A stretch of 64,000 nt of DNA, taken from the NCBI RefSeq assembly GCF_030719035.1, contig NZ_CP132203.1, positions 1,984,001 through 2,048,000 on the forward strand, written 5' to 3'. A program made the translations under genes and the position numbers. Source of the DNA: Hahella sp. HNIBRBA332 (GTDB lineage: Bacteria; Pseudomonadota; Gammaproteobacteria; Pseudomonadales; Oleiphilaceae). Positions 51,534 through 60,297 of this stretch are shown piece by piece. Below the pieces are notes generated by a model that saw only the letters and a list, made by a program, of their open reading frames with translations, was not told where the DNA came from and did no database searches. Within the stretch, counting starts at the first letter, position 1. The number at the start of each line of letters is the position of its first letter.

Positions 51534-53219
51534 TTACCTCTTTTTCTGAATGTAATGAGCGTCTAGAAGAATCGCATCCAGGCCTGTGGACATCAACACC
51601 GAAACGGCGTCGTGAGCCGAATGGATAATGGGTTTTCCCATCACGTTGAAACTGGTGTTCAAGAGGACCGGCGCGTTGGTTATTCCGCCAAAGGCGTGCA
51701 GCAGACTATGAAACCAGGGCGACACGCTGGCGGAGACGCTTTGCAGTCGCCCTGTCCCATCATTATGCACCACAGCGGGAACCTGTGAACGTTTATCTTC
51801 CTTCCACGGAAGCGCGAAAGACATATAGGGGGAGGGCTGGGCGTCATCAAACCAATCCTGAACCAGTTCTTCAGGTAAAGCGGGAGCGAAAGGACGATAT
51901 GACTCTCTACCTTTAATGATTCCGTTAATTCTGTCTTTCATTTCCGGGTCCCTGGGGTCAGCCAATATAGACCGGTTTCCCAGCGCCCGTGGACCAAACT
52001 CCGCGCGACCCCGGGCTACGCCGATGACTTTTCCTGCGGCGAGTTCCTTGGCGATCAAATCCACGCTCCCCTCAGGAAGCGGCGTGACTGCAAGTCCTGA
52101 ATGGCGCGCAATTGCGTCAATATCTGCGGCGGCGATTGATGAACCGAGATAAGGCGATAAATGGCCATGGGACAATCGCGTCGCTTTGTTATCCTCCGCC
52201 CAGGCAAGGATGGCGGCGCCTAGAGAATTGCCATCATCCGCTGGCGCTGACGGCGCATGGACCTGCTCGAAGCCATGCTGTCGCTTGATGCCGCCGTTGT
52301 AGAGGGAGTTCAGCGCACAGCCGCCGGAGAGCAGCAGGTTGGAGGTATCGGGGTATTGATCCTTTATATCGTATAGGATTTGGTCGACGAGCTCCTTATA
52401 GGCCTGTTGGGCGGACATCGCGAGACGGGTCTGGCTTAATATTGGGTCTTCAGGTTTTCTGGCGAGTCGCTGCAAAGAACATACGACAGTCTTGATCCGG
52501 TCTGTGTCGGATAGCAGCAGCCGGCCTGCCTCGACTTGCATGATTGACTTGATTTCGGCGACTAGCCTCTCATCCGCCTGACCGTAGGCCGCCAATCCCA
52601 TTACCTTCCATTCTTCTCCGTGACGGGTGCTGAATCCGCACAGCTCCGTCAGCCAGCCATAAAGAGCGCCTAAACTGCCAGGCCCCCATGAGCGCCAAGC
52701 CCTTTTCAACGCGCCATCGTTCAATTCGAATAAGCTGGCGGCGCCGACTTCGCCTTCGCCATCCAATACCAGGCAAAGACCGTCTATGAATGGCGAGGAG
52801 TACAGCGCGTTGGCGGCGTGGCACATATGATGATCATAGTGACGCACCTCGCCCAACATACGTTCACCCAGCATCATTCGACAATGATTGCCCGCTTTGG
52901 CTTGCACGTAGCCCTGCTGACGCCTAATCCATTCACCGAGAGAGGCGGGCAACAGCGCATCGGATATTTCCACCGGTAACTCTTCCTTGATGGATTTCCA
53001 GCTGGTGGCGACCAGAAACTCTGCGTGGCGGTCTTTAGCTATTAAGGGTTTCAGGGCGCTCTCTATATGTCCGATATGATCCGGCATGACGCCCCAGGCT
53101 CTCTTGTCCTGTAGAAAGCGTTCGGTCGCCTCGGCGAAAATCACTTGCCCGTCGCTGTTTACAATGCTGAAGGAGGGGTCATGACCGGAGGTGGACAGCC
53201 CAATGTAGTAACGATTCAT
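51534..53219 (-). CDS. Carbamoyltransferase (NodU/CmcH/TobZ family)
   Basis: 561 aa, full length. The N-terminal Kae1-like lobe has YYIGLSTSGHDPSFSI, the metal-binding His pair in YDHHMCHAANALYSSPF and LVLDGEGE. LSGGCALNSLYNGGI and RAEFGPRALGNRSILADPRD are further signature blocks. The C-terminal YrdC-like domain has SYRPFAPALPEE and NTSFNVMGKPIIHS. It transfers carbamoyl from carbamoyl phosphate through an adenylate to a hydroxyl (known). The start overlaps the ACP stop by 4 bp (ATGA). The acceptor hydroxyl may be made by the P450s (inference). Confidence 0.93.
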   Translation of the reverse strand: MNRYYIGLSTSGHDPSFSIVNSDGQVIFAEATERFLQDKRAWGVMPDHIGHIESALKPLIAKDRHAEFLVATSWKSIKEELPVEISDALLPASLGEWIRRQQGYVQAKAGNHCRMMLGERMLGEVRHYDHHMCHAANALYSSPFIDGLCLVLDGEGEVGAASLFELNDGALKRAWRSWGPGSLGALYGWLTELCGFSTRHGEEWKVMGLAAYGQADERLVAEIKSIMQVEAGRLLLSDTDRIKTVVCSLQRLARKPEDPILSQTRLAMSAQQAYKELVDQILYDIKDQYPDTSNLLLSGGCALNSLYNGGIKRQHGFEQVHAPSAPADDGNSLGAAILAWAEDNKATRLSHGHLSPYLGSSIAAADIDAIARHSGLAVTPLPEGSVDLIAKELAAGKVIGVARGRAEFGPRALGNRSILADPRDPEMKDRINGIIKGRESYRPFAPALPEELVQDWFDDAQPSPYMSFALPWKEDKRSQVPAVVHNDGTGRLQSVSASVSPWFHSLLHAFGGITNAPVLLNTSFNVMGKPIIHSAHDAVSVLMSTGLDAILLDAHYIQKKR

Positions 53220-53467
53220 ACAGGTTGCGCCATCTTCAACAGCGCGTCGGCGACCTCATTGGCAGTGCGGTATTCGAACATGACGATAGGCTCAATCTCG
53301 ATTCCGAAATGATCTTCAAGGCGTCCGCAAATCAACACCGCATATAATGAATCCACACCGATCGAAGCCAGCGGCGTATCGCCAAAGAGCTGTTCCCGGG
53401 ACGTTTTGGTCAGTTCTGATGCGCGATCAAGGATAAAACTCACGATGTATTCTTTTTCTAGTTTCAT
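53216..53467 (-). CDS. Acyl carrier protein
   Basis: 83 aa. The phosphopantetheine Ser sits in ASIGVDSLYAV, and the helix-III region EIEPIVMFEYRTANEVADAL is typical of PKS/NRPS-type carriers rather than the fatty-acid AcpP. It lies between a P450 and the carbamoyltransferase, overlapping both neighbours by 4 bp. It should receive an acyl group from the fatty acyl-AMP ligase at 55636. No phosphopantetheinyl transferase is in the window. Confidence 0.9.
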   Translation of the reverse strand: MKLEKEYIVSFILDRASELTKTSREQLFGDTPLASIGVDSLYAVLICGRLEDHFGIEIEPIVMFEYRTANEVADALLKMAQPV

Positions 53468-54567
53468 TGATCAGGGCTCACAGTTAATGAAGTTAATGCT
53501 CTGGCGATGTGATTACTCTCGTCGTACTGCTTGTTGAGCACTTGCAAGCGAGGGAACTGCTTTAAAAATCTTGGAATAAATTCATTGATGATGCGTTTGG
53601 ACAGCGGTGCGCCAATGCAGAAGTGCGCGCCATGACCAAAGCTGTAGTGTCTCAAGCGCCCGCCTGGGACATCAATTTCTGTCAGGGCCGCTTTGGTGAT
53701 ATCAATCATGACGGTATCGCCTTGGCGGATAGTGATGCTTCCTAACTTGCGCGGTTGCGCCGCCACCCGATGAATAAATCGCGGCGCGGCGCACTGGTGA
53801 ATAATGTACGGTAGACTTTCTAACATTTGCAGTGGTTCAGAAGAGGGAGGAGGGCCATCTCTGTACAGGACTTCAATTATATTACAAAGGGTTTGCGCCA
53901 GAGGCGCCACCGCTGCATAGAGAGTAATGACGAGAGCGACTTTCTCCTCATCGGATAGCGGCGTATCCTTATCCGCCATTAACTCCGCCAACATGCCGCC
54001 TGCAGGCGGCCCCATCTCAAGTTGCCGCTGGATCTGTTGGGTCAGCCATTCCAGTTCGTTATTTATACGCGCCAGATTATTCAAGGACAGCATTGGTTCT
54101 ATCAGACGTTGCAGAACCATGGCCAAGCGATCGAATTTTTCGCTTTCAAGCGGCGCCAATCCCAGCAGCGGCTTGATAATCCGGGTGAATATGGGTTTCC
54201 CAACAAGGGCGATAACATCAAAGGACGTATTGGGCAGATTATCCAGAATAAGGCCGGTTTGAGTGACGATGACGTCATCCATCTCTTTCAACGCTTGCCC
54301 GCTGAGGTGGCGAAGACAAACATCCCGTAGCTGCTTATGCTTTGGCCCTTCCAGGAAAAACGGCGAGTTATCGACGTACAGTTTCAGAAAGCGCAAGTCT
54401 ACAGGGGCGTGGGCTTCCAACTTGCGAAGAAAGCCGGGGAGATCAGGGACTCGGAAGGCTTTATCTGATAAGACGGTCGCGGCCTCGTGATAGTCATCGA
54501 GAATGAGGATGCCGTTCTTATCTTCAAATTTACTTCTGCGCGTTTGCGTCTCTTCTTCAGCAAACAT
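53464..54567 (-). CDS. Degenerate cytochrome P450
   Basis: 367 aa, shorter than the usual 390-420. The heme loop is intact (YSFGHGAHFCIGAPLSKR) and the C-helix EGPKHKQLRD is normal. Three family features are missing. The I-helix reads TLYAAVAPLAQTLC with no acid-alcohol pair, the K-helix ExxR position reads YIIH, and the meander ANRDP..F.DP.R is deleted. It can probably bind heme, but ordinary oxygen activation is doubtful. It overlaps the second P450 gene by 11 bp. It may be a structural partner or act by an unusual chemistry (inference). Confidence 0.85.
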   Translation of the reverse strand: MFAEEETQTRRSKFEDKNGILILDDYHEAATVLSDKAFRVPDLPGFLRKLEAHAPVDLRFLKLYVDNSPFFLEGPKHKQLRDVCLRHLSGQALKEMDDVIVTQTGLILDNLPNTSFDVIALVGKPIFTRIIKPLLGLAPLESEKFDRLAMVLQRLIEPMLSLNNLARINNELEWLTQQIQRQLEMGPPAGGMLAELMADKDTPLSDEEKVALVITLYAAVAPLAQTLCNIIEVLYRDGPPPSSEPLQMLESLPYIIHQCAAPRFIHRVAAQPRKLGSITIRQGDTVMIDITKAALTEIDVPGGRLRHYSFGHGAHFCIGAPLSKRIINEFIPRFLKQFPRLQVLNKQYDESNHIARALTSLTVSPDQ

Positions 54568-55639
54568 AGGCCGGGATACTCGCTGGTCGTTTGGCGAAGG
54601 TGGACTGTTTGTACCGCACAGTCTCGGGATTTATTGCGATCCGTGTCAAAGTCGAATATATGACAGGGATCACTGCGCTAAGGTAAACCTTGGCCAGATT
54701 GGCTCCGGGGCAACGATGGCTACCGCCGCCAAAGGCGATGTGGCGACATTGACGACTACGTTCCAGCCCTGAAAAACAGCTGTCGGGATAATAGTTTGGG
54801 TCACGGTTTGCGGAAGGGACATGAATGAGAATCTGCTCCTCCGCTGCGATGGATAGCTCATCCATCTGGACCGGCTCTTTGGCGACGCGGGTCAAGTACT
54901 CTGTAGAAGCGCAAAGCCTCACCATTCCCTCAATATGTTCCTCAACCCACTGAGGATCGCTCAGCAACGCATGATGAAAGCCTGGCTCCTTGCTGTTTTC
55001 GAACAGAATCCCCGCCAGTGTTTCCGTTGTGGTGCGAGACGCTATCACTAACGTCGCCATTAATATCAGCAACTCCTCCTGATCCAGGTGATCGCCCTGC
55101 TGTTGCATCGCCAGAAGGATTCCGGGGCGGAGCGCCCGCCATTGACCGTTGATCATGTCCCGCAGGGATAAAAAGGCGTTTTGCAGCACTTTCAAGCGCC
55201 TTATTGGCAATAGTGGCTCAGTAATGGCCGCGGTTGCGTCGATCAGCGCCAGGAATTTTTCTCGATCAGGGATATCAAGACCAAACAGCTTGCTGATCAT
55301 TGCAATAAAGAGCGGGTCACACAGGTCGCAGACCAAATCCACCTGCGACCTTTGCTTGAGTTGCAACAACAGCTCCCGCACGGCGACCAGCAGACTTTGC
55401 TTATCCATCGTCACAAGCCCTTGCTGCAGCGAGGACAGCGCGACTTTTTTCAACGCGAGATGCGCTGGGCCCTCCATGAATGACAGCATGGCGCGAACGA
55501 CGCGGAGAAGATAAGAGAAGTCCTCTTCGCTTTCATGATTCAGCTTTTCCACATAGTCTGCGATGGAAAATGCGGCCATTTTCTTATGGTTTAAAAGCTT
55601 GAGGGCTAACTCCTGGTTTTGTATCGCCTCTGGCCTCAT
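54557..55639 (-). CDS. Cytochrome P450 with altered ExxR
   Basis: 360 aa. The heme loop is intact (HIAFGGGSHRCPGANLAK) and so is the meander (ANRDPNYYPD). The I-helix reads VIASRTTTETL, so the alcohol is kept but the acid is Thr. The K-helix reads EGMVR, leaving Gly at the Glu of ExxR, with a Glu one place earlier. This is probably a working monooxygenase of unusual type. The start overlaps the ligase stop by 4 bp. Placed beside a carrier protein, it may oxidise an ACP-bound fatty chain, as P450s of the BioI and NRPS-linked kind do (known; applied here as inference). Confidence 0.87.
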   Translation of the reverse strand: MRPEAIQNQELALKLLNHKKMAAFSIADYVEKLNHESEEDFSYLLRVVRAMLSFMEGPAHLALKKVALSSLQQGLVTMDKQSLLVAVRELLLQLKQRSQVDLVCDLCDPLFIAMISKLFGLDIPDREKFLALIDATAAITEPLLPIRRLKVLQNAFLSLRDMINGQWRALRPGILLAMQQQGDHLDQEELLILMATLVIASRTTTETLAGILFENSKEPGFHHALLSDPQWVEEHIEGMVRLCASTEYLTRVAKEPVQMDELSIAAEEQILIHVPSANRDPNYYPDSCFSGLERSRQCRHIAFGGGSHRCPGANLAKVYLSAVIPVIYSTLTRIAINPETVRYKQSTFAKRPASIPAYVC

Positions 55640-57294
55640 ACAACCTGTTCCGCGTAGCTGCGACGAACCAGATCCGCCTGCACCTTGCCGCTTGACGTTC
55701 GGGGCATGGATCCTCTTGGAAGTATGGATACGTCAATAAGGCTGACTCCGAATTCGTCAAATACCTGACGCTTAATCAAGGCGACCTTCTCTTCATCGAA
55801 CTCGGCTGTTTTGTTTTTGGTTTCAATCAACATGGTCAGACGATGGTCGGGCTCGCGCTTGTAAAGCACGCAGGCGTTGGGGTTCAGCGTGTGGATGATG
55901 TTGGCCGCATTCAGCGCCAGATCATTGGTGAATACGTTTTTGCCATGGACAACCACCATGTCTTTTTCGCGTCCGGTGATGAACAAGTAGTTGTCTTTGA
56001 TGAAGCCAATATCGCCCGTGTCCAGCCAAGCTCTACCGCCTTCCTCAAAGACAGGTAATGGCGCGTTGACGTAACCGTCCGTCACGCTGTCGCTGCTGAT
56101 AAAAATCTTGCCGGTTTCCCCCGGCTCCTTATCTTTACCACCCTCCGTCGATAGAATTCTTATGTGATCAAAGGTCTGTCCAAGATAGCACCCCTCGCAA
56201 GTGGTGAGTTCATTGCTGCGGTGGGCGAAAACCTCAGGTAAGTCCTCCCAGACCTTTTCTCCCCCCACATAGAGCGTGCTCTCGGCGAGGCCGTAACAGG
56301 CAAGCACGGAGCGAGGATGTAAGCCCGCTACGCTGAGCCGTTTTCTCACATTTTCAAGTAGCTGGTGGGGTACATAATCCGCGCCGCAGTAGGCGGCCTG
56401 CCAGCAGGACAGGTCTATCCCTTTGATAAAATCATCTGGCGCTATATCCAGACATAATTGATAGGCGAAGGCGGGTCCGCCGCTGATGGCTGCGCGGTAT
56501 TTGCTGACGGCGAATAACCAGCGTAATGGTTGCTTAATAAAATCGACCGGGCTCATCAGGACGCATTGCATGCCTGACATAAGTGGATAAATGATGCTCC
56601 CGAACAATCCCATATCATGGTAATGAGGCAGCCAGGACAACATGTTCTTCTCGGCGGCGAAGCGCCACTTTTCCGCGGAAATACGCTGGTTTGCGAGAAT
56701 GTTTTTCTCTGAAACTTTGACGCCTCTTGGCGCTTTGGTCGAGCCGGAGGTGTATTGAATGATAACGGGCTCATGCGGTGATGCGAACGGCGTAATCTTC
56801 GGTTCCGAAAGGAGGGAGGGGGGCTGGCTGTCGACTTCGTTCGCGCCCGTTGCAATATGGATTAACTGAAGCCCATCGGCGCCTGCGGCTTCCTGTTGGA
56901 AATACGCCAGCGTGTTTGAGTCGCAGATAACATGGCGAGTATGGCTGTCTCCCATAATCGCCTGCAACCGGCTCATCTCCTTGGTCGACCTGGGCGCCGG
57001 CACAGGAATGGCCGTTGTGCCGGAAAATAGGCATCCCAGCAATGCCACCACAAAATGGCAGCCCGGCTCCATAGAGAGCAACGCTGTCTGAGCGCCGTTC
57101 ATGGCGCAGCGCAAGCGTTCTGCGTATTCGGCGCTTTCCGCGAGTAATTGAGCAGGAGTATACCGGGTTTCCCCAAGCTCTCCGCCTTTATTCAGATAGG
57201 TCAGGATGTATTGTTGCGGGCTGCTCTTCAGCGCCTCAACAAGTAACGTTGCAACGGATTTTTCTTGGTTGTTATGAAGCGTATTGTCGTCCAT
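55636..57294 (-). CDS. Fatty acyl-AMP ligase (FAAL)
   Basis: 552 aa. ANL superfamily: the P-loop-like QYTSGSTKAPRGVKVSE, then SWLPHYHDMGLFGSIIYPLM and FIKQPLRWLFAVSKYRA, which mark FAAL rather than CoA ligases, then YGLAESTLYVGG and WLDTGDIGFIKDNYLFITGR. The C-terminal subdomain ends PRTSSGKVQADLVRR. FAALs adenylate a fatty acid and pass it to an acyl carrier protein (known). First gene of the operon, with AAGGG before the ATG. The promoter should lie in 57295-57539. Confidence 0.93.
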   Translation of the reverse strand: MDDNTLHNNQEKSVATLLVEALKSSPQQYILTYLNKGGELGETRYTPAQLLAESAEYAERLRCAMNGAQTALLSMEPGCHFVVALLGCLFSGTTAIPVPAPRSTKEMSRLQAIMGDSHTRHVICDSNTLAYFQQEAAGADGLQLIHIATGANEVDSQPPSLLSEPKITPFASPHEPVIIQYTSGSTKAPRGVKVSEKNILANQRISAEKWRFAAEKNMLSWLPHYHDMGLFGSIIYPLMSGMQCVLMSPVDFIKQPLRWLFAVSKYRAAISGGPAFAYQLCLDIAPDDFIKGIDLSCWQAAYCGADYVPHQLLENVRKRLSVAGLHPRSVLACYGLAESTLYVGGEKVWEDLPEVFAHRSNELTTCEGCYLGQTFDHIRILSTEGGKDKEPGETGKIFISSDSVTDGYVNAPLPVFEEGGRAWLDTGDIGFIKDNYLFITGREKDMVVVHGKNVFTNDLALNAANIIHTLNPNACVLYKREPDHRLTMLIETKNKTAEFDEEKVALIKRQVFDEFGVSLIDVSILPRGSMPRTSSGKVQADLVRRSYAEQVV

Positions 57295-57539
57295 GAAGTT
57301 CCCTTGAAAAAGTTTATTGTTATACCTGACTGCGCTTTTATGACTTCTGTAAATAAATCCTAGCGCCCCTTCTTTGGTTCTTCCACTTGGAACGTGTAAA
57401 AAAAATGAGGCGAATTAGATACTAGGCGCAACTTATTGTTGTATGAAATTAGTTCAGATTGGCATTGGCGGAGGGGCAATCAGGCGCAGGCGGCGGGCTG
57501 AAACGACCTGCAGCGATGGGAGGGGGGGTGTCTTCGGAG

Positions 57540-57947
57540 TTAGCGTGACTTCTTTAACTTCGCGTAGTCTTTTTTCAGCTTCATTTCAATCAATTCGCTA
57601 ATGGTCACGCCCTCGGCTTTGGCGAGGGCGCTGACGATTTGGTGGGCCATGACGTTCAAGTCCACGCCTCGGGTGGGGATGGCGGTTCCTCTTTGCTTTT
57701 CCCGGCGCAGGCGGGCGGCGCGGATGGCGTTTTTCATGGCGTTCCATTCTTTTGACGTCATCCACTTTTCGCACCAGGCGTTCAGGGAGCTGTGGCTGCC
57801 GGCGCGGGTCAACGCCCTGGCGGCGCGTTTGCGGCGTTCGGGGGCGGCGTCGGCTCCGCCGGGGAAGGCGGCGTCGCGGAATTTATTGTCGATCCAGCGT
57901 TTGGCGTATTCATAATCCAGCGCTTGAATGTCGTACTTCTTTCGCAT
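57540..57947 (-). CDS. MatP-like ribbon-helix-helix protein
   Basis: 135 aa from the ATG at 57947 (AGGTTG upstream); an ATG at 57962 is also in frame. The pattern LNAWCEKWM..MKNAIRAARLRRE, then VDLNVMAHQIVSALAKAEGV and TISELIEMKL, follows the Ter-macrodomain protein MatP of E. coli (NGWIDKHM, MKQTIRARRKRH, SIDLEF...LSETI) in order and spacing. MatP binds 13-bp matS sites and organises the terminus region (known). A 13-bp palindrome with a matS-like layout lies 39 bp upstream. Whether this is the true MatP or a relative is open. Confidence 0.68.
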   Translation of the reverse strand: MRKKYDIQALDYEYAKRWIDNKFRDAAFPGGADAAPERRKRAARALTRAGSHSSLNAWCEKWMTSKEWNAMKNAIRAARLRREKQRGTAIPTRGVDLNVMAHQIVSALAKAEGVTISELIEMKLKKDYAKLKKSR

Positions 57948-57985
57948 CGTGGCAACCTGCATGAATTTTGCTCATTTTCTAATAT

Positions 57986-57998
57986 GTTACCTGGTAAC
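57986..57998. promoter_or_regulatory. 13-bp palindrome, candidate operator
   Basis: GTTACC-T-GGTAAC, between the divergent MatP-like and KorA-like genes. Its form GTxAC-N3-GTxAC equals the matS outline (GTGAC-RNY-GTCAC), and its GTT...AAC ends recall the KorA operator (GTTTAGCTAAAC). It could be an autoregulatory site for either gene. Confidence 0.5.
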
Positions 57999-58159
57999 GC
58001 AATTGATTTATCTTAATACTTTAAACTACAACAATAATCCCCATTTATATCTCTGATATGCTTAGGGTATATTGCCGTTTCGATAGCAGCGGCGACGCCG
58101 AGACATTAATCAAGCTTAAGGACGCATCTCTTTAAACGATCCAGGTGGTAATCGCTCCC

Positions 58160-58489
58160 ATGACAGAAGAACAATTCCGGATCGCCATCTCCGGCATGGA
58201 ACTGGCCGAATCCAATCGTATTATCGCGCATGACTTATTGGTCAAACGCGTTCGCAGGAAGCTGATCGTGCGACGCACAGGGCTGTCCAACACCCGCATT
58301 GGCCAGATTGAAAAGAATGTGCTGGCCAATTACGCCAAGCGCCTGGAAGCGCTGGGGCTGGTGCGCGTAGAAGTATTGGTGAGTCCCGAAAACGTCGCGC
58401 AGGTGAGGGCGATGGAGGAGCTGGATCGGTTTCCGGCCTACTCGGATCAGGGCGCCGAGGATGAGGCGCTGGAAGCGGCGACCAGTTAA
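58160..58489 (+). CDS. KorA/TrfB-like DNA-binding protein
   Basis: 109 aa from the ATG at 58160 (AGGTGG upstream). TEEQFRIAISGMELAESNRI and IAHDLLVKRVRRKLIVRRTG then LSNTRIGQIEKNVLANYAKR match the TrfB/KorA repressors of IncP plasmids in order (TESQFQEAIQGLEVG...LGLTRGAVSQAV). The helix-turn-helix is the second block. Chromosomal copies are probably plasmid-derived regulators. It is divergent from the MatP-like gene. Confidence 0.75.
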   Translation: MTEEQFRIAISGMELAESNRIIAHDLLVKRVRRKLIVRRTGLSNTRIGQIEKNVLANYAKRLEALGLVRVEVLVSPENVAQVRAMEELDRFPAYSDQGAEDEALEAATS

Positions 58490-58651
58490 CGCATCGCGGC
58501 GCTCAATTTTCTTGTCGACACGCAACTATTGACACACAGCCGGGTTGTGATGAAATGTGTTACGCCTGACGCCGCTTTCTGTGGCGCGGGCTAAGCCGTT
58601 TCGGCTTGTCTTTCTCGTTATCATCCATCTTCTTTATATCGCTGGTTGTCT

Positions 58652-59029
58652 ATGTGGCCGACTATTTCTCCTGTCGTCGCGAGCGTGTTTCTGCTGCTCG
58701 CCAGTAATATCTTTATGACCTTCGCCTGGTATGCGCATCTGAAAGAGCTGAACAACAAGCCCTGGATTATCGCCGCGCTGGTGAGCTGGGGTATCGCCTT
58801 GTTCGAGTACCTGCTTCAGGTGCCCGCCAACCGTATTGGTTACGGCGAACTCAGTTTGGGGCAACTTAAGATATTGCAGGAAGTTATTACGCTAAGTGTG
58901 TTCATTCCATTCGCTTTTTTCTATATGAAGGAGCCGCTTAGACTGGATTTTTTGTGGGCGGGATTGTGTATTCTGGGCGCTGTATTTTTTATCTTCAGGC
59001 CCACCATTATGCAGGCGCTGCAAAGCTAA
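58652..59029 (+). CDS. DMT-family protein (DUF486)
   Basis: 125 aa from the ATG at 58652. Four TM helices (SPVVASVFLLLASNIFMTFA, the WIIAALVSWGIALFEY segment, LSVFIPFAFFYM, AGLCILGAVFFIF) with the family phrase WYAHLKELNNKPW and EYLLQVPANRIGYGELSLGQ. It is an inner-membrane protein of the small-multidrug-like fold with no assigned substrate. The start codon stands apart from upstream genes by 160 bp that contain a possible TTGACA box at 58529. Confidence 0.9.
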   Translation: MWPTISPVVASVFLLLASNIFMTFAWYAHLKELNNKPWIIAALVSWGIALFEYLLQVPANRIGYGELSLGQLKILQEVITLSVFIPFAFFYMKEPLRLDFLWAGLCILGAVFFIFRPTIMQALQS

Positions 59030-59121
59030 AAAGTTATACTGGATCAGCGCGCCGGCGTTCAGGGCGCGCTTGGAATCTTCGCTGACTCATCAATTGAAGG
59101 TCGCAGGGAGCCACGCCTTTT

Positions 59122-60213
59122 ATGAAATTATTCACCTGTCCGACATGCGGTAATCTCGTCTATTTTGAAAACGTCGCCTGCATCCGTTGCGGCGCCACCC
59201 TGGGGTTTGTATCCGATGAGATGGTCATGGCGGCGTTTACCCCTGATGGAGAAGGGGGTTGGCGGCGCGAAGGGGGGACGTATGGGCGCTACAAGCAGTG
59301 CTCCAATTACGCCGTTCACGCCGCTTGCAACTGGATGCTGAACGCGGATGAGCCCGTGGACCTGTGCGCCGCCTGTCAGCTCAACCGGACCATACCGGAC
59401 CTGAGCATTGCGGAAAATCTCCCGTTGTGGCGTACGTTGGAGACGGAGAAGCGTCGTCTGGCGTTCACCTTGCTGCGCCTGGGCCTTCCATTGACGCCCC
59501 GCAGTCAGGATGACGCCGGGCTGGCGTTTGATTTTCTGGCGGACCCCGATCCCAGTTTCAACGAGCGCGGCAGGGTGATGACCGGCCATGCCCTGGGTGT
59601 CATCACCCTGAATATTGCTGAAGCGGACCCGGCGGTGCGGGTGAGCATGCGGGAGCAGATGGGCGAACCGTATCGTACGATCCTGGGCCACTTTCGCCAT
59701 GAGTCAGGACACTATTATTGGGACCGACTGATACGGAATAGCGACCGGTTACCGGCTTTTCGCCGCCAGTTCGGTGATGAAACCCAGAATTACAGCGAGG
59801 CGCTGGAGCGTCATTATCAGTCCGCGCCGCCGTCAAACTGGACGCAACGCTTCGTCAGCGCCTACGCCAGCAGTCACCCTTGGGAAGATTGGGCGGAAAC
59901 CTGGGCGCATTACCTGCATATGATCGACACCCTGGAGACGGCGTATCAGTTCGGTCTGATGATTCAACCCCGCGCTGGCGATGGCGCTAATCTGGACGTG
60001 CGCCATGACTTCGACCCCTACAATCAGCCTGCGTTCTCCGTGCTGGTGGACCACTGGCTGCCCCTTACTTTCGCGCTCAACAGCCTGAACCGCAGTATGG
60101 GCCACGCCCATGCGTATCCCTTTGTGCTGGGACCGCAGGTGTTGCAGAAACTGGAGTTTGTGCACCTGACCGTGCGAGAGGCCAGCTTGACGAATCCGCA
60201 AGGGATAAGCTGA
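59122..60213 (+). CDS. Zinc-binding metallopeptidase with N-terminal zinc ribbon
   Basis: 363 aa. The N-terminal zinc ribbon CPTCGNLVYFENVACIRCGA is followed by a second Cys group (DLCAACQLN). The peptidase motif HFRHESGHYYWDRLIRN near residue 193 gives HExxH, with a further Glu/Asp-rich block at WEDWAETWAHYLHM. This matches a widespread bacterial family of putative zinc peptidases with no known substrate. It is cytosolic by lack of a signal. Confidence 0.87.
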   Translation: MKLFTCPTCGNLVYFENVACIRCGATLGFVSDEMVMAAFTPDGEGGWRREGGTYGRYKQCSNYAVHAACNWMLNADEPVDLCAACQLNRTIPDLSIAENLPLWRTLETEKRRLAFTLLRLGLPLTPRSQDDAGLAFDFLADPDPSFNERGRVMTGHALGVITLNIAEADPAVRVSMREQMGEPYRTILGHFRHESGHYYWDRLIRNSDRLPAFRRQFGDETQNYSEALERHYQSAPPSNWTQRFVSAYASSHPWEDWAETWAHYLHMIDTLETAYQFGLMIQPRAGDGANLDVRHDFDPYNQPAFSVLVDHWLPLTFALNSLNRSMGHAHAYPFVLGPQVLQKLEFVHLTVREASLTNPQGIS

Positions 60214-60297
60214 CAGTTTGTTAACGGCGTCCCGCCAGTATGAGTGATAGACTGCTCGAAAGTATAATCTATTACTTTAAAAATATGGTTTAACTAT

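Noticed and set aside
53464..55639. The two P450 genes as one split or duplicated gene
   Set aside because: Each has its own N-terminal region and heme loop, and they overlap in different frames, so they are two distinct full genes.
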